Positions 35,427-43,730 of a DNA stretch of 64,000 nucleotides are shown here, one piece after another. This DNA comes from AP-15 sp963698995 (GTDB lineage: Bacteria > Pseudomonadota > Alphaproteobacteria > ATCC43930 > CGMCC-115725), in the NCBI GenBank assembly GCA_963698995.1, contig CAVOTD010000004.1:1-64000 (forward strand), given 5' to 3'. Numbering within the stretch: position 1 is the first letter of the stretch; every line of letters starts with the position of its first letter. The notes below the pieces were generated by a model. It was given only the letters and a program-made list of their open reading frames with translations, was not told the origin of the DNA and searched no databases. Position numbers and translations under genes: made by a program.

Positions 35427-36186
35427 TCGAACGGCCGCCGCGGCTGCCCCCGGGCTATAAGCTGATTTGCTATGATTCGATCGGCAGCACCAATGACGAA
35501 GCAAAGCGTCTCGCCAGAGAAGGCGCGGCGGAGCGAACCTTAGTCTGGGCGCTCGAGCAAAACGCCGGCCGCGGGCGCCGCGGGCGCCGTTGGGTGTCGC
35601 CGCGCGGCAACCTCTATGCCTCGCTGATTTTACGGCCCGATTGCACGCCGCACCGGGCGGCCCAGCTCGGCTTTGTTGCGGCGCTGGCGGTGGGGGGAGC
35701 CCTCGGCGCGCTGTTGCCGCGGGTCGAAGGGCTCTCGTACAAATGGCCGAACGACGTATTGATCAACGGCGTAAGGTCGCGGGGATTCTCCTCGAATCCG
35801 AGATGGTCTCGCGCGAGAAGCTGAGCTTTCTTGTGGTCGGCGTCGGCGTCAATTTGAGCGCGTCGCCATCAGGCACGGAATTTCCCGCTAGCTCGATCGT
35901 GCGGGAGGGTCTGGGTTCGGTGCCGCCGGCGGTCATGCTCGAAGAATTCGCCGGCCAGTTCCGATTCTGGGAGACGCGCTGGCGTGCCGATGGTTTTACG
36001 CCGGTTCGCGCCGCCTGGCTGGCGGCCGCCGCGACGTCTCGAGGCGACCCGATTTGCGTCCGCCTGGAGGCTGCCAATTTGGCCGGCCGGTTTCTCGATT
36101 TAGACGAAGAAGGGGCGCTGTTGCTGGACACCGCCGGCGTGCGCCGGCGCGTCTCAGCCGGCGAGGTTTTTCCGGCCAATCACTGA
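35423..36186 (+). CDS. birA: Biotin--[acetyl-CoA-carboxylase] ligase (one frameshift)
   Basis: About 254 residues when the frame is repaired. The adenylating core is present: STNDEAKRLA, the biotinyl-AMP loop GRGRRGRRWVSPRGNLYASLIL, and KWPNDVLING. At about 35771 one base is missing, after which (R)KVAGILLESEMVS and FLVVGVGVNL continue in the new frame to 36186. It lacks the N-terminal HTH, so it is a class I ligase without repressor function. This enzyme is normally essential, which makes a sequencing or assembly deletion more likely than true loss. It overlaps nuoN at its start, and coaX follows 9 bases after its stop. Confidence 0.88.
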
Positions 36187-36195
36187 CGAGGGCGC

Positions 36196-36969
36196 ATGCT
36201 GCTTGCGATCAACGCCAACAACACGAACACGGTGTTCGCCGTCTGGGATGGCGTTCGCCTGACCGGGGCTTGGCGCGCTGCCACGGACGCTCGTCGCACC
36301 GCCGACGAATATGTGGTGTGGCTCGATCATCTGCTCGGGCTTCAAGATCTGTCGCGGCGGCAGATCGACGGCGCAGTCATCGCCAGCGTCGTGCCGGAGG
36401 CGAATTTCAACCTGCGCCGGCTGTGCCGCGAGTATTGCCGCAGAGATCCGCTCGTCGTCGGCGAGCCGGGCGTGGCGATCGGCGCTCGCTCGCTCGTCGA
36501 CCGGCCGGAGGAGGTCGGCGCCGACCGTCTCGTCAACACCGTGGCGGCCCACGACCGCTACAAGGGACCGCTGATCGTCGTCGATTTCGGCACTGCCACC
36601 ACCTTTGACGTGGTCGATGCCGACGGCAACTATCGCGGCGGCGTGATTGCGCCTGGCATTAACCTGTCGCTGCAGGCTCTCGCGATGGCGGCGGCCAAGC
36701 TGCCGAGCGTTCCGGTCTCGCGGACCGAGAAAGTGATCGGCACCAGCACTGTGGCATGCATGCAGTCCGGCGTCTTCTGGGGTTATGTCGGGCTAGTCGA
36801 AGGTCTCGTCGACCGCATCAAGCAGGAATTCGGTGCCCCGATGGATGTTGTATCCACAGGCGGCCTCGCGCCCCTGTTTGACGGCGCGACCCGGGTCATC
36901 AATCATGTCGACCCGGATCTGACGTTGTGGGGGCTGCGTCTAATTTACCAACGAAACAGAAACAAATGA
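36196..36969 (+). CDS. coaX: Type III pantothenate kinase
   Basis: 257 residues, ASKHA fold. It makes 4'-phosphopantothenate in CoA synthesis. The phosphate-1 motif is INANNTNTVFAVWDG (the usual Asp-Ile-Gly-Asn pattern is varied to INANNTN, as in alphaproteobacteria), then RPEEVGADRLVNTVAAH, VVDFGTATTFDVVD and GGVIAPGINLSLQAL. Its stop overlaps the next ATG (ATGA). Confidence 0.95.
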   Translation: MLLAINANNTNTVFAVWDGVRLTGAWRAATDARRTADEYVVWLDHLLGLQDLSRRQIDGAVIASVVPEANFNLRRLCREYCRRDPLVVGEPGVAIGARSLVDRPEEVGADRLVNTVAAHDRYKGPLIVVDFGTATTFDVVDADGNYRGGVIAPGINLSLQALAMAAAKLPSVPVSRTEKVIGTSTVACMQSGVFWGYVGLVEGLVDRIKQEFGAPMDVVSTGGLAPLFDGATRVINHVDPDLTLWGLRLIYQRNRNK

Positions 36970-38657
36970 ACCATCTCCCTTTGCAGTCGGGGGTCCGACC
37001 GGATTATCGGGACGAGAATGCGCTCTATTTCGTCCCGCTCGGCGGCGCCGGGGAGATCGGGATGAACCTGAACGTCTATGGCTACGCGGGGGACTGGCTC
37101 ATCATCGATTGCGGTGTCACCTTCGGGGATGATTCTCAGCCCGGGCTCGAAGTCGTGATGCCTGATCCCGGGTTTATCGTCGAACGCCGCGACCGGCTGC
37201 TCGGGATCGTCGCGACGCATGCGCATGAGGATCACATCGGGGCCATTCCCTATCTATGGACGCAATTGCGCTGTCCCGTCTGGGCGACCCCGTTTACCGC
37301 CTCGTTGCTGCGGGCGAAGCTGGCCGAAGCGGGGCTCGCCGAACAGGTCAAAATCAATGTCGTGCCATTGGCGGGCCGGTTCACAATAGGTCCGTTCGAT
37401 CTCGAACTGATCACCTTGACGCACTCTATCCCCGAACCCAATGGCGTCGCGCTGCGCACACCGGTCGGTACCGTACTGCATACCGGGGATTGGAAGTTCG
37501 ATCCGGACCCGTTGATCGGCCCAACCGCAGACGAGGCTGCGTTGCAAAGGCTGGGCGATGACGGCGTTCTCGCGCTAATCGGCGATTCGACAAACGCGCT
37601 GCGCCCCGGCACCTCGGGCTCCGAAGCGGATTTGCGCCGTTCGCTGATCGACTTGATCGGCCGCTATGATGCTCGCGTCGCGGTCGCCTGCTTCGCCTCG
37701 AATGTGGCGCGCCTCGAAACCGTCGCCCGGGCCGCGGCGGCGCATGGCCGCGATGTCGCCTTGGTCGGGCGCTCGTTGTGGCGGATGGACAAGGCCGCGC
37801 GCGAGAACGGCTATCTCGCCGACTTGCCGCGCTTTCTGACCGAGGATGAAGCCGGGTACGTCCCGCGCGACCGGATCGTCCTGATCTGCACGGGAAGCCA
37901 GGGCGAGCCGCGCGCGGCTCTTTCGAGGATCGCACGCGACGACCATCCGCATGTCGTGCTCGAGACCGGCGATGTTGCGATCTTTTCGTCCCGCATCATC
38001 CCCGGCAACGAGAAGGCGATCAACCGGCTGCAGAACGCCCTGGTGCATTTGGGGGTCGAGATCGTGACCGAGGAGGATCATTTCGTCCACGTCTCGGGCC
38101 ACCCGGCACGGGACGAGCTGGTCCGCATGTACCAGATGGTCCGCCCGAAGATCGCCGTCCCGGTGCACGGCGAGGCCCGCCATCTGATCGCACATGCCCA
38201 ACTCGCCGGCGAATGCCAGGTTCAGCAGCCTCTTGTCATTCAAAATGGCGACATGGTCCGGATCGCGCCGAGCGGCGCCAGCGTCGTCGACGAGGTGCCG
38301 GTCGGCAGGCTGGCCAGCGATGGCAAAGGTCTCCTGCCGCTCGACGGCACGGCACTGAAGGACCGCCGTCGCGTCACCTTCAACGGCACCGCCGTTGCCA
38401 CTCTGGTGCTCGATCGTCTGGGCCGCCTAGTGGCGCCGCCAACGATCAGTGTAATCGGTGTGGTCGAGCCGGCGGCGGCGGACGCGGCGGCTGTCGGCTT
38501 GCGCAGGGCCGTCGAGCGCGCGCTCGACGAATTGCCCGCAGGACTGCGCGGCGACGGCGAAGCGGTGCGCGACGCGGCTCGGCGAGCCCTGCGCCATAGC
38601 CTCAATGAGCATTTCGGCAAGCGGCCGCTGGTCGAAATCCATCTGGTCCGGATTTGA
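36966..38657 (+). CDS. rnj: Ribonuclease J
   Basis: 563 residues, metallo-beta-lactamase/beta-CASP nuclease. Zinc-site HAHEDHIGAIPY, later HTGDWKFD and GDSTNAL; beta-CASP region with CTGSQGEPRAALSRIA, SSRIIPGNE and HVSGHPARDEL, and VPVHGEARHL. The C-terminal domain ends GKRPLVEIHLVRI. It processes and degrades RNA 5'-3'. It is translationally coupled to coaX; the order nuo-birA-coaX-rnj is standard in alphaproteobacteria. Confidence 0.97.
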   Translation: MNHLPLQSGVRPDYRDENALYFVPLGGAGEIGMNLNVYGYAGDWLIIDCGVTFGDDSQPGLEVVMPDPGFIVERRDRLLGIVATHAHEDHIGAIPYLWTQLRCPVWATPFTASLLRAKLAEAGLAEQVKINVVPLAGRFTIGPFDLELITLTHSIPEPNGVALRTPVGTVLHTGDWKFDPDPLIGPTADEAALQRLGDDGVLALIGDSTNALRPGTSGSEADLRRSLIDLIGRYDARVAVACFASNVARLETVARAAAAHGRDVALVGRSLWRMDKAARENGYLADLPRFLTEDEAGYVPRDRIVLICTGSQGEPRAALSRIARDDHPHVVLETGDVAIFSSRIIPGNEKAINRLQNALVHLGVEIVTEEDHFVHVSGHPARDELVRMYQMVRPKIAVPVHGEARHLIAHAQLAGECQVQQPLVIQNGDMVRIAPSGASVVDEVPVGRLASDGKGLLPLDGTALKDRRRVTFNGTAVATLVLDRLGRLVAPPTISVIGVVEPAAADAAAVGLRRAVERALDELPAGLRGDGEAVRDAARRALRHSLNEHFGKRPLVEIHLVRI

Positions 38658-38702
38658 GTGTCGGATGTCCCTGCGCTTCTGAGGAGGGTCGGGGTAAGGA
38701 GT

Positions 38703-39107
38703 ATGATCGGCCGGCTAAACCACATTGCGATCGTCGTACCCGATCTTGCTGCCGCCAGTGCGGTGTACCGCGAGGTGCTCGGGGGTTCGGTCTCGCAGCC
38801 TTGCCCGCTGCCGGCGCATGGTGTCACGGTCGTCTTCGTCGAGTTGCCCAACACCAAAATCGAGCTTCTCGAGCCGCTCGGCGAGGCGTCGCCGGTTGAG
38901 AGCTTTCTTGCGCGCAATCCGACGGGTGGGATGCACCACCTCTGCTACGAGGTCGACGACATCATCGCGGCGCGCGACCGGTTACGCGCGGAGGGCGCCA
39001 CGGTGTTGGGTGATGGCGAGCCGCGGCTGGGTGCTCACGACAAGCCGGTGCTGTTTCTGCACCCGAAAGATTTCTGTGGAACGCTCATCGAGCTTGAACA
39101 AGCATGA
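38703..39107 (+). CDS. mce: Methylmalonyl-CoA epimerase
   Basis: 134 residues of the vicinal-oxygen-chelate fold. MIGRLNHIAIVVPDLAAA gives the first metal His; VELPNTKIELLEPLGE and GGMHHLCYEVDDI give others, and FLHPKDFCGTLIELEQ the last Glu. It interconverts (R)- and (S)-methylmalonyl-CoA in propionate metabolism. An in-frame GTG at 38658 would add 15 residues. ATG 38703 is chosen by homology, although its nearest AAGGAG is too close (one base) to be ideal. Confidence 0.93.
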   Translation: MIGRLNHIAIVVPDLAAASAVYREVLGGSVSQPCPLPAHGVTVVFVELPNTKIELLEPLGEASPVESFLARNPTGGMHHLCYEVDDIIAARDRLRAEGATVLGDGEPRLGAHDKPVLFLHPKDFCGTLIELEQA

Positions 39108-39134
39108 GCGTGGTCCGGTATCGCGCGCCTGGTA

Positions 39135-39371
39135 ATGGGATGGGTCACCGGTATCATCGTCTATGTGCTGGTCTGGTGGGTCACGCTCTTCGCTGTGTTG
39201 CCGCTTTGGGTGACCCCCGCCGAACCGGGCGACCCAGGTCACGCCGCCGGCGCGCCACAGCGACCACGACTGCTGTTGAAGGCGGCCGTTACGACCCTGG
39301 TGGCAGCGCTGATCTGGCTTGGTATTTATCTTCTGGTGAAGTCGCCGTGGTTCAGCTTCCGAGAGCCGTGA
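39135..39371 (+). CDS. DUF1467 family membrane protein
   Basis: 78 residues with two transmembrane helices (about 5-25 and 48-68) and the conserved WWVTLFAVLPLWVTPAEPGDPGHAAGAP loop typical of DUF1467. Function unknown. The family usually follows methylmalonyl-CoA epimerase, as here. Confidence 0.9.
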   Translation: MGWVTGIIVYVLVWWVTLFAVLPLWVTPAEPGDPGHAAGAPQRPRLLLKAAVTTLVAALIWLGIYLLVKSPWFSFREP

Positions 39372-39372
39372 A

Positions 39373-39924
39373 TTGAGTGCTGCCTATTGCCGGGCCGCGC
39401 CAGGCCATCCGGTGCACGGTCGCTATCACGATCAGGAGTACGGCTTTCCGTCGACCGACGAAAACGTGATGTTCGAACGGCTCGTGCTCGAGATCAACCA
39501 GGCGGGCCTGTCGTGGCTGACGATCCTCAAAAAGCGCTCGGCGTTCCGCGCCGCCTTCGCGGATTTTGAGGTCGATCGCGTCGCCGCGTTCGGGCCGGCC
39601 GATATCGACCGGCTGCTTGCCGATTCGGGGATCGTTCGCAACCGGCTCAAGATCGAGGCAACGATCGAGAATGCGCGACACATCCAGACGTTGCGGCAAT
39701 CGCATGGATCGTTTGTCGGCTGGCTTGAGGCGCATCACCCGCAATCGCCGGAGGACTGGACGCGGCTGTTTCGGCAGAGCTTCCGGTTTACCGGCGGGCA
39801 GATCGTCAACGAGTTCCTGATGAGCCTCGGCTATTTGCCGGGAGCGCATGTGCCGGACTGTCCCGTCTTTGCCCGCATCCTGGAACACTCGCCGCCTTGG
39901 GCGCAGGCAGCGGCAAGGGTTTGA
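39373..39924 (+). CDS. tag: DNA-3-methyladenine glycosylase I
   Basis: 183 residues from a TTG start directly after the DUF1467 stop. It contains YHDQEYGFPSTDENVMFERLVLEINQAGLSWLTILKKR and the zinc-snap residues (N-terminal YC, a His in GRYHD, and the distal His/Cys in GAHVPDCPV). It removes 3-methyladenine from alkylated DNA. The C terminus is short but complete. Its stop is 59 bases before the first small Trp-rich peptide gene. Confidence 0.92.
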   Translation: MSAAYCRAAPGHPVHGRYHDQEYGFPSTDENVMFERLVLEINQAGLSWLTILKKRSAFRAAFADFEVDRVAAFGPADIDRLLADSGIVRNRLKIEATIENARHIQTLRQSHGSFVGWLEAHHPQSPEDWTRLFRQSFRFTGGQIVNEFLMSLGYLPGAHVPDCPVFARILEHSPPWAQAAARV

Positions 39925-39983
39925 CGACGGTAACAGTTTCGTCACATCCTTTGCTGAATAATTAGTGATTGGAGGTGGTCTTG

Positions 39984-40346
39984 ATGTCGCCGCTTCGGCA
40001 GAAGTACCGTAAGATTCTCTCGGCGATCATGCCCGCTGGAGCGGTTGGTATTTCCTTGCTGCTTGGATCGACGGCGCCTGGCGACGCCAATCAGCCTCCG
40101 TTCGGATCGCAACCTGCCGCTTCGGAGCTTTCCAGTGTCTCCGAAAGGCTCGCCGCCATTCGCGATGCGGTTTCCGATGTTGCCGGGCCCGTCGCCGAGC
40201 GGGGCGGCGGCGAACAGCAGCTGGCCTGGGGAAATTGGTGGCGCAACGGGGGATGGCGGGGTCCCGGGTGGCGCAATGGCGGATGGGGCAACTGGCGCAA
40301 TGGTTGGCGCAACGGGGGTTGGCACAATTGGTGGCATAATTGGTGA
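39984..40346 (+). CDS. GrrA-like Trp/Gly-rich RiPP precursor 1
   Basis: 120 residues. The ATG at 39984 follows GGAGGTGG by 6 bases. Residues 1-36 are a signal-peptide-like leader (KYRKILSAIMPAGAVG, hydrophobic SLLLGSTA, possible cleavage after GDA). A linker with SERLAAIRDAVSDVA (53-67) follows. The C-terminal 41 residues form the presumed core, LAWGNWWRNGGWRGPGWRNG onward, with 12 Trp but no Cys. It fits the GrrA/OscA1 family of precursors modified by a radical SAM cyclophane-forming enzyme, encoded downstream. Leader and LAWGNWW motif are shared with precursor 2. Assignment rests on composition and context; I could not run a profile. Confidence 0.8.
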   Translation: MSPLRQKYRKILSAIMPAGAVGISLLLGSTAPGDANQPPFGSQPAASELSSVSERLAAIRDAVSDVAGPVAERGGGEQQLAWGNWWRNGGWRGPGWRNGGWGNWRNGWRNGGWHNWWHNW

Positions 40347-40428
40347 ATTGACGAGCGCAGCGGAGGCGGGCTGCGAGCAATATGTCTCGCATTGGCTCGG
40401 CCGATGCTTGATGAGGGAGGGGGTTCAG

Positions 40429-40881
40429 ATGTCACTGCGGCACAAATATGTAAAAATCCTGTCGGCGATCCTCCCCGCCGGGGCGGTCGGCGTGTCGCTA
40501 TTGCTCGGCTCTACGGCCTCGAGCGCTAACGAGCATCCGACAGCCGCGCAACCTTCGGCCTCCGATCGGGGTGGCATCGCCGAAAGATTGGCCGCCATTC
40601 GTGAGGCGGTCTCGGAGGTGGCGGACGCCGGCGTCAAGGAGGCAAAGCCGGGAGACGGCAATTTGCGGCTCGCTTGGGGGAACTGGTGGAACAATGGAGG
40701 CTGGGGTTGGGGCCGCCCCTGGGGCCGCCCTTGGGGCGGCTGGGGTTGGCCGAACTGGAATAATTGGCGCAATTGGAACAATTGGAACAACTGGAACAAT
40801 TGGAACAACTGGAACAATTGGAACAACTGGAACAATTGGAACAACTGGAACAATTGGAACAACTGGTGGCGCAATTGGTAG
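40429..40881 (+). CDS. GrrA-like RiPP precursor 2 with ten Trp-Asn-Asn repeats
   Basis: 150 residues. ATG 40429 follows a strong GGGAGGGGG. The leader (KYVKILSAILPAGAVG, SLLLGSTASSA) and linker (AERLAAIREAVSEVA) match precursor 1 almost residue for residue. The core starts LAWGNWWNNGGWGWG, passes through Gly/Pro/Arg-Trp repeats, and then has WNN, WRN and ten uninterrupted WNN triplets (residues 116-145) before WWRNW. Each WNN is an aromatic-X-Asn triplet of the kind cross-linked by three-residue cyclophane enzymes. The radical SAM gene starts 18 bases after the stop, so all three genes are probably one message. Confidence 0.82.
   Translation: MSLRHKYVKILSAILPAGAVGVSLLLGSTASSANEHPTAAQPSASDRGGIAERLAAIREAVSEVADAGVKEAKPGDGNLRLAWGNWWNNGGWGWGRPWGRPWGGWGWPNWNNWRNWNNWNNWNNWNNWNNWNNWNNWNNWNNWNNWWRNW
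40774..40863 (+). repeat. Coding tandem repeat, 10 x 9 bp (Trp-Asn-Asn)
   Basis: Ten 9-bp units alternate strictly between TGGAACAAT and TGGAACAAC, so the true period is 18 bp, five copies. Perfect alternation of the last Asn codon points to expansion by whole 18-bp steps, a length that may vary between strains. Confidence 0.95.
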
Positions 40882-40899
40882 GCTGCCCGTCAAGGGCAA

Positions 40900-42114
40900 T
40901 TGGCGAGCCTCCTCGTGCCGACAATAGAGCTGCTGGTCATCCAGCCTACCCCGTTCTGCAATATCGATTGCCGGTATTGCTATCTGCCTGACCGGAATTC
41001 AAAGGCGGTTGTCGCGCCCGATACGCTGTCCAATCTGTTCTCGCAGGTGTTCGCGTCGGGCTGGATGCGGGATGGCCTGTCGGTCGTATGGCATGCCGGT
41101 GAACCGATGGTCCTGCCGATCAGCTTCTATCGTCATGCTTTCGGGATGATCAATGCGCTGAAGCCAACGCGACTGGAAGTCACACATTCCTTCCAGACCA
41201 ACGGGACGCTGATCAATCAGGCGTGGTGCGAATTTTTTGCAGAGCAGCACGTCAATCTCGGCGTCAGTATCGACGGGCCGAAGCGGCTGCACGATCGCAA
41301 TCGGGTAACCCGTGCGGGGCGCGGCACCTTCGACAAGACGATCGCCGGCATCCGACTGCTGCGCCGCCACGGGGTGCCGTTTCACGTTATTTCGGTGCTG
41401 TCGACGGAAAGCATGGCAGCGGCGCGAGAGATGTTCGATTTCTATGTCGAGGAGGGGATCGAGCAGGTCTGTTTCAATGTCGAAGAATCCGAGGGCGAGC
41501 ACATCTCTCAATCCCTTGCCGCTGGCGGCGTCGAGGCAGCGTATTACCGGTATTTGGATGAATTCTGGCGACTGTCGGCGTCTGCTCCCGGCAAAATCAC
41601 GTTTATTCGTGAGATCGAGCACGCACTGCAGCAGGTGATCCGGCCCAAGGATGCGCCGTTCCACAATCAGTTGATCGAGCCGTTTGCCATTACCAGCATG
41701 GACTGGGCCGGCAACATTTCGACGTTTTCACCCGAGCTGCTCGGGCTGAAGAATGCGCAGTACCAGGATTTCCTGTTGGGCAACATCAATCGCGATGCAC
41801 TGGTCGATTTACCCAAATGTATGAACTTCGACAGGATGCTCGAAGACATCGAAGCGGGCGTGGCCATGTGCCGCGAGCGCTGCGAATATTTTAGCGTCTG
41901 CGGAGGGGGCGAGCCGGTCAACAAGCTCGCCGAAAACGGCACCTTTGCCAGCACCGAAACCGCCTATTGCCGCCTGACCAAGATGCGAGGGACGGATCTC
42001 GTGCTCGATGCGCTGGAGCGCGTGCAAGCGACTGGGTCCGACGGCAAAGAGGCTGGGCGCTCATTGCATCGAGACGCCGGCATCAGCGCCGATTCGAGTG
42101 CCCGCTGGGGATGA
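40900..42114 (+). CDS. Radical SAM/SPASM peptide maturase (GrrM-like, cyclophane-forming)
   Basis: 404 residues. The SAM-binding [4Fe-4S] motif is Cys20, Cys24, Cys27 (PFCNIDCRYCYLP). The barrel has VWHAGEPMVLP, SFQTNGTLIN and GVSIDGPKRLHDRNR. The C-terminal SPASM region holds Cys307, Cys324, Cys328, Cys334 and Cys357 (MCRERCEYFSVCGGGEPVNKL) for auxiliary clusters. This matches GrrM/OscB enzymes that join an aromatic ring to the beta-carbon of the third residue in a triplet, making three-residue cyclophanes. The start is TTG 40900 (AAGGG upstream) or GTG 40915. It is cytoplasmic and acts before export of the precursors. Confidence 0.88.
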   Translation: MASLLVPTIELLVIQPTPFCNIDCRYCYLPDRNSKAVVAPDTLSNLFSQVFASGWMRDGLSVVWHAGEPMVLPISFYRHAFGMINALKPTRLEVTHSFQTNGTLINQAWCEFFAEQHVNLGVSIDGPKRLHDRNRVTRAGRGTFDKTIAGIRLLRRHGVPFHVISVLSTESMAAAREMFDFYVEEGIEQVCFNVEESEGEHISQSLAAGGVEAAYYRYLDEFWRLSASAPGKITFIREIEHALQQVIRPKDAPFHNQLIEPFAITSMDWAGNISTFSPELLGLKNAQYQDFLLGNINRDALVDLPKCMNFDRMLEDIEAGVAMCRERCEYFSVCGGGEPVNKLAENGTFASTETAYCRLTKMRGTDLVLDALERVQATGSDGKEAGRSLHRDAGISADSSARWG

Positions 42115-42137
42115 CCATTGTCGATTCGGAGGACAGC

Positions 42138-42877
42138 ATGAACAAGAACTTCCGCCGGTTGGGTGCGTTCGCCATCGCCGTCGCGGTGCAGGGCGGCCTG
42201 ATCGGGCTCGCGCTCGCCCAGGGCGCTCCGACGCCCTCCGGCCCGGGCGGCCAGCCGCAAGGATATCCGGCAGCGGACAACGCACAAATGGTGGAGGCCA
42301 CCCCATCATCCGAAACCTCGCCGGAGAGCGAGCTCCCGGTGCTCTATGTCACCAGCGTCGAGGTCCTGCGAACCTCGATAGACCCGAAACTCGACATCGT
42401 GCGGGTGACGGGGTTGACCGGATCGCAGGGCTGGAGCGACCGCAGCTGGTCCCGACATTCGCCGGCAAGCCGTTGGACGACATCCTCGATCTGCAATTTA
42501 TTGCGACCGTGCCGGAGCAATCGCAGAAGGCCGAGGGCTTTGTCCCGATCGGGGCGATTTTTCCGCTGGACCAGGACCACCCGTTCAAAGGGGTGCGCGT
42601 GCGTGCCTCGGAGAATGCGATCGAGGTCAAGCAGCTCCCCGGCAGCAACCAGGCGCGCATTGCCGTCAATGACTGCAAGGACTGCGTCGGCAAGAAATTC
42701 GTCGAGCGCGGTCAGGCACAAGCCGGCCAACAGGGCGTGGTTCGCCAGGAGGATCTGCCCAAGGTATTGCGCTGGATTATCCCGTCGCGCGGCATCAGGG
42801 GCATCACCCACAATCCGAACCGCCTCAACCTGATCCTCAGCGACGACAACACGATCGTCGAGGCGTTCTGGGAGTAA
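42138..42877 (+). CDS. Secreted protein of unknown function in the RiPP locus (one frameshift)
   Basis: The start ATG 42138 has GGAGG five bases before it. A signal peptide (FRRLGAFAIAVAVQGGLIGLALAQG) is followed by a Pro/Gly/Ser-rich linker and a domain with LPVLYVTSVEVLRTSIDPKLDIVRVTGL. The frame breaks at about 42445 by one missing base in GGAGCGACC. It resumes as PQLVPTFAGKPLDDILDLQF through a CKDC pair to NRLNLILSDDNTIVEAFWE and the stop at 42877 (about 246 residues repaired). I do not recognise a named domain. It follows the radical SAM gene by 23 bases and could be an export, processing or anchoring partner of the peptides. Confidence 0.7.
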
Positions 42878-42914
42878 TCCGCGGGCTACGCTCCGATCCC
42901 CTTCCGCTGAAGAT

Positions 42915-43715
42915 ATGACGGCCTTGTTTCAAGCCGCAGCCGTACTGGTTGTCCTGCTTTGTTGCAGTGCACTCGGACTGATTGTCCGCCCGTTACTGTC
43001 GGAACGCCATCGCAGCCGCGAGGTCATTGACTTTGTCCAACTCGTCGTCGCCATGTTGGTGACCTTCGCGGCCCTGGTCCTTGGGCTGCTGACGAGCTCC
43101 GTCAAAACTTCGTTCGACGGTGTCGGTACTGAACTGCGAGGGTTGGCCGTGCAGCTGATCCAGCTCGATCGGTCGCTGCGTCAGTGGGGTGACGAAGCGC
43201 AGCCGGCGCGCGAATTATTGCGTATCTACACCGCCACGGCCATCGCTACGACATGGACCGGGGAGCCGAAACCTCCAGGAGATTACTATCCGACCGAGGC
43301 GCCGACCGGGGCTGGCTCGTATCTCGAGAGCGCGGTAACGGGCGACATGCTGTCACAGATCGAGCTCGATATTCGCCGGCTTGAGCCACATGACCCGATG
43401 CATCGCCGGCTGGCAGCCACTTCAATCGCGCAATTCGAGCGTCTGATGCAGACCCGTTGGCGACTGATCGAACAGACCGGCAGCTCGATTTCGCCGCCGT
43501 TCTATATCGTACTGGTCTTTTGGCTTGCGATCGTATTTGGCAGCTTTGGATTGAATGCGCCCCGCAACGCCCTGTCATACACGACGATCGCGCTCGGCGG
43601 TCTGTCGATTGCGTCGGCGATATTTGTCATACTCGAGTTGGATTCGCCATTCGGCGGGCTGTTCACGGTTTCCAGTCAGCCGATGCGCGACGCCTTGGCC
43701 TATCTCAGCCGATAG
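42915..43715 (+). CDS. DUF4239 family (bestrophin-like) membrane protein
   Basis: 266 residues. Two N-terminal membrane helices (about 5-25, 42-62), a central soluble part (about 70-190) and two C-terminal helices (about 195-215, 222-245), ending in ELDSPFGGLFTVSSQPMRDAL, which is the DUF4239 hallmark. Role unknown. It lies 37 bases after the secreted protein and may or may not belong to the peptide system. Confidence 0.85.
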   Translation: MTALFQAAAVLVVLLCCSALGLIVRPLLSERHRSREVIDFVQLVVAMLVTFAALVLGLLTSSVKTSFDGVGTELRGLAVQLIQLDRSLRQWGDEAQPARELLRIYTATAIATTWTGEPKPPGDYYPTEAPTGAGSYLESAVTGDMLSQIELDIRRLEPHDPMHRRLAATSIAQFERLMQTRWRLIEQTGSSISPPFYIVLVFWLAIVFGSFGLNAPRNALSYTTIALGGLSIASAIFVILELDSPFGGLFTVSSQPMRDALAYLSR

Positions 43716-43730
43716 AGGTTGGCGCAATGC

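Noticed and set aside
40774..40863. CRISPR array or minisatellite without coding role
   Set aside because: Units are 9 bp without spacers and are in frame inside a precursor gene; no cas genes are present.
40498..40899. Val/Pro-Ile repeat protein on the minus strand of the WNN repeat
   Set aside because: It is only the complement of the Trp-Asn-Asn repeats; start context is poor, while the plus strand has ribosome binding sites, a leader and an adjacent maturase.
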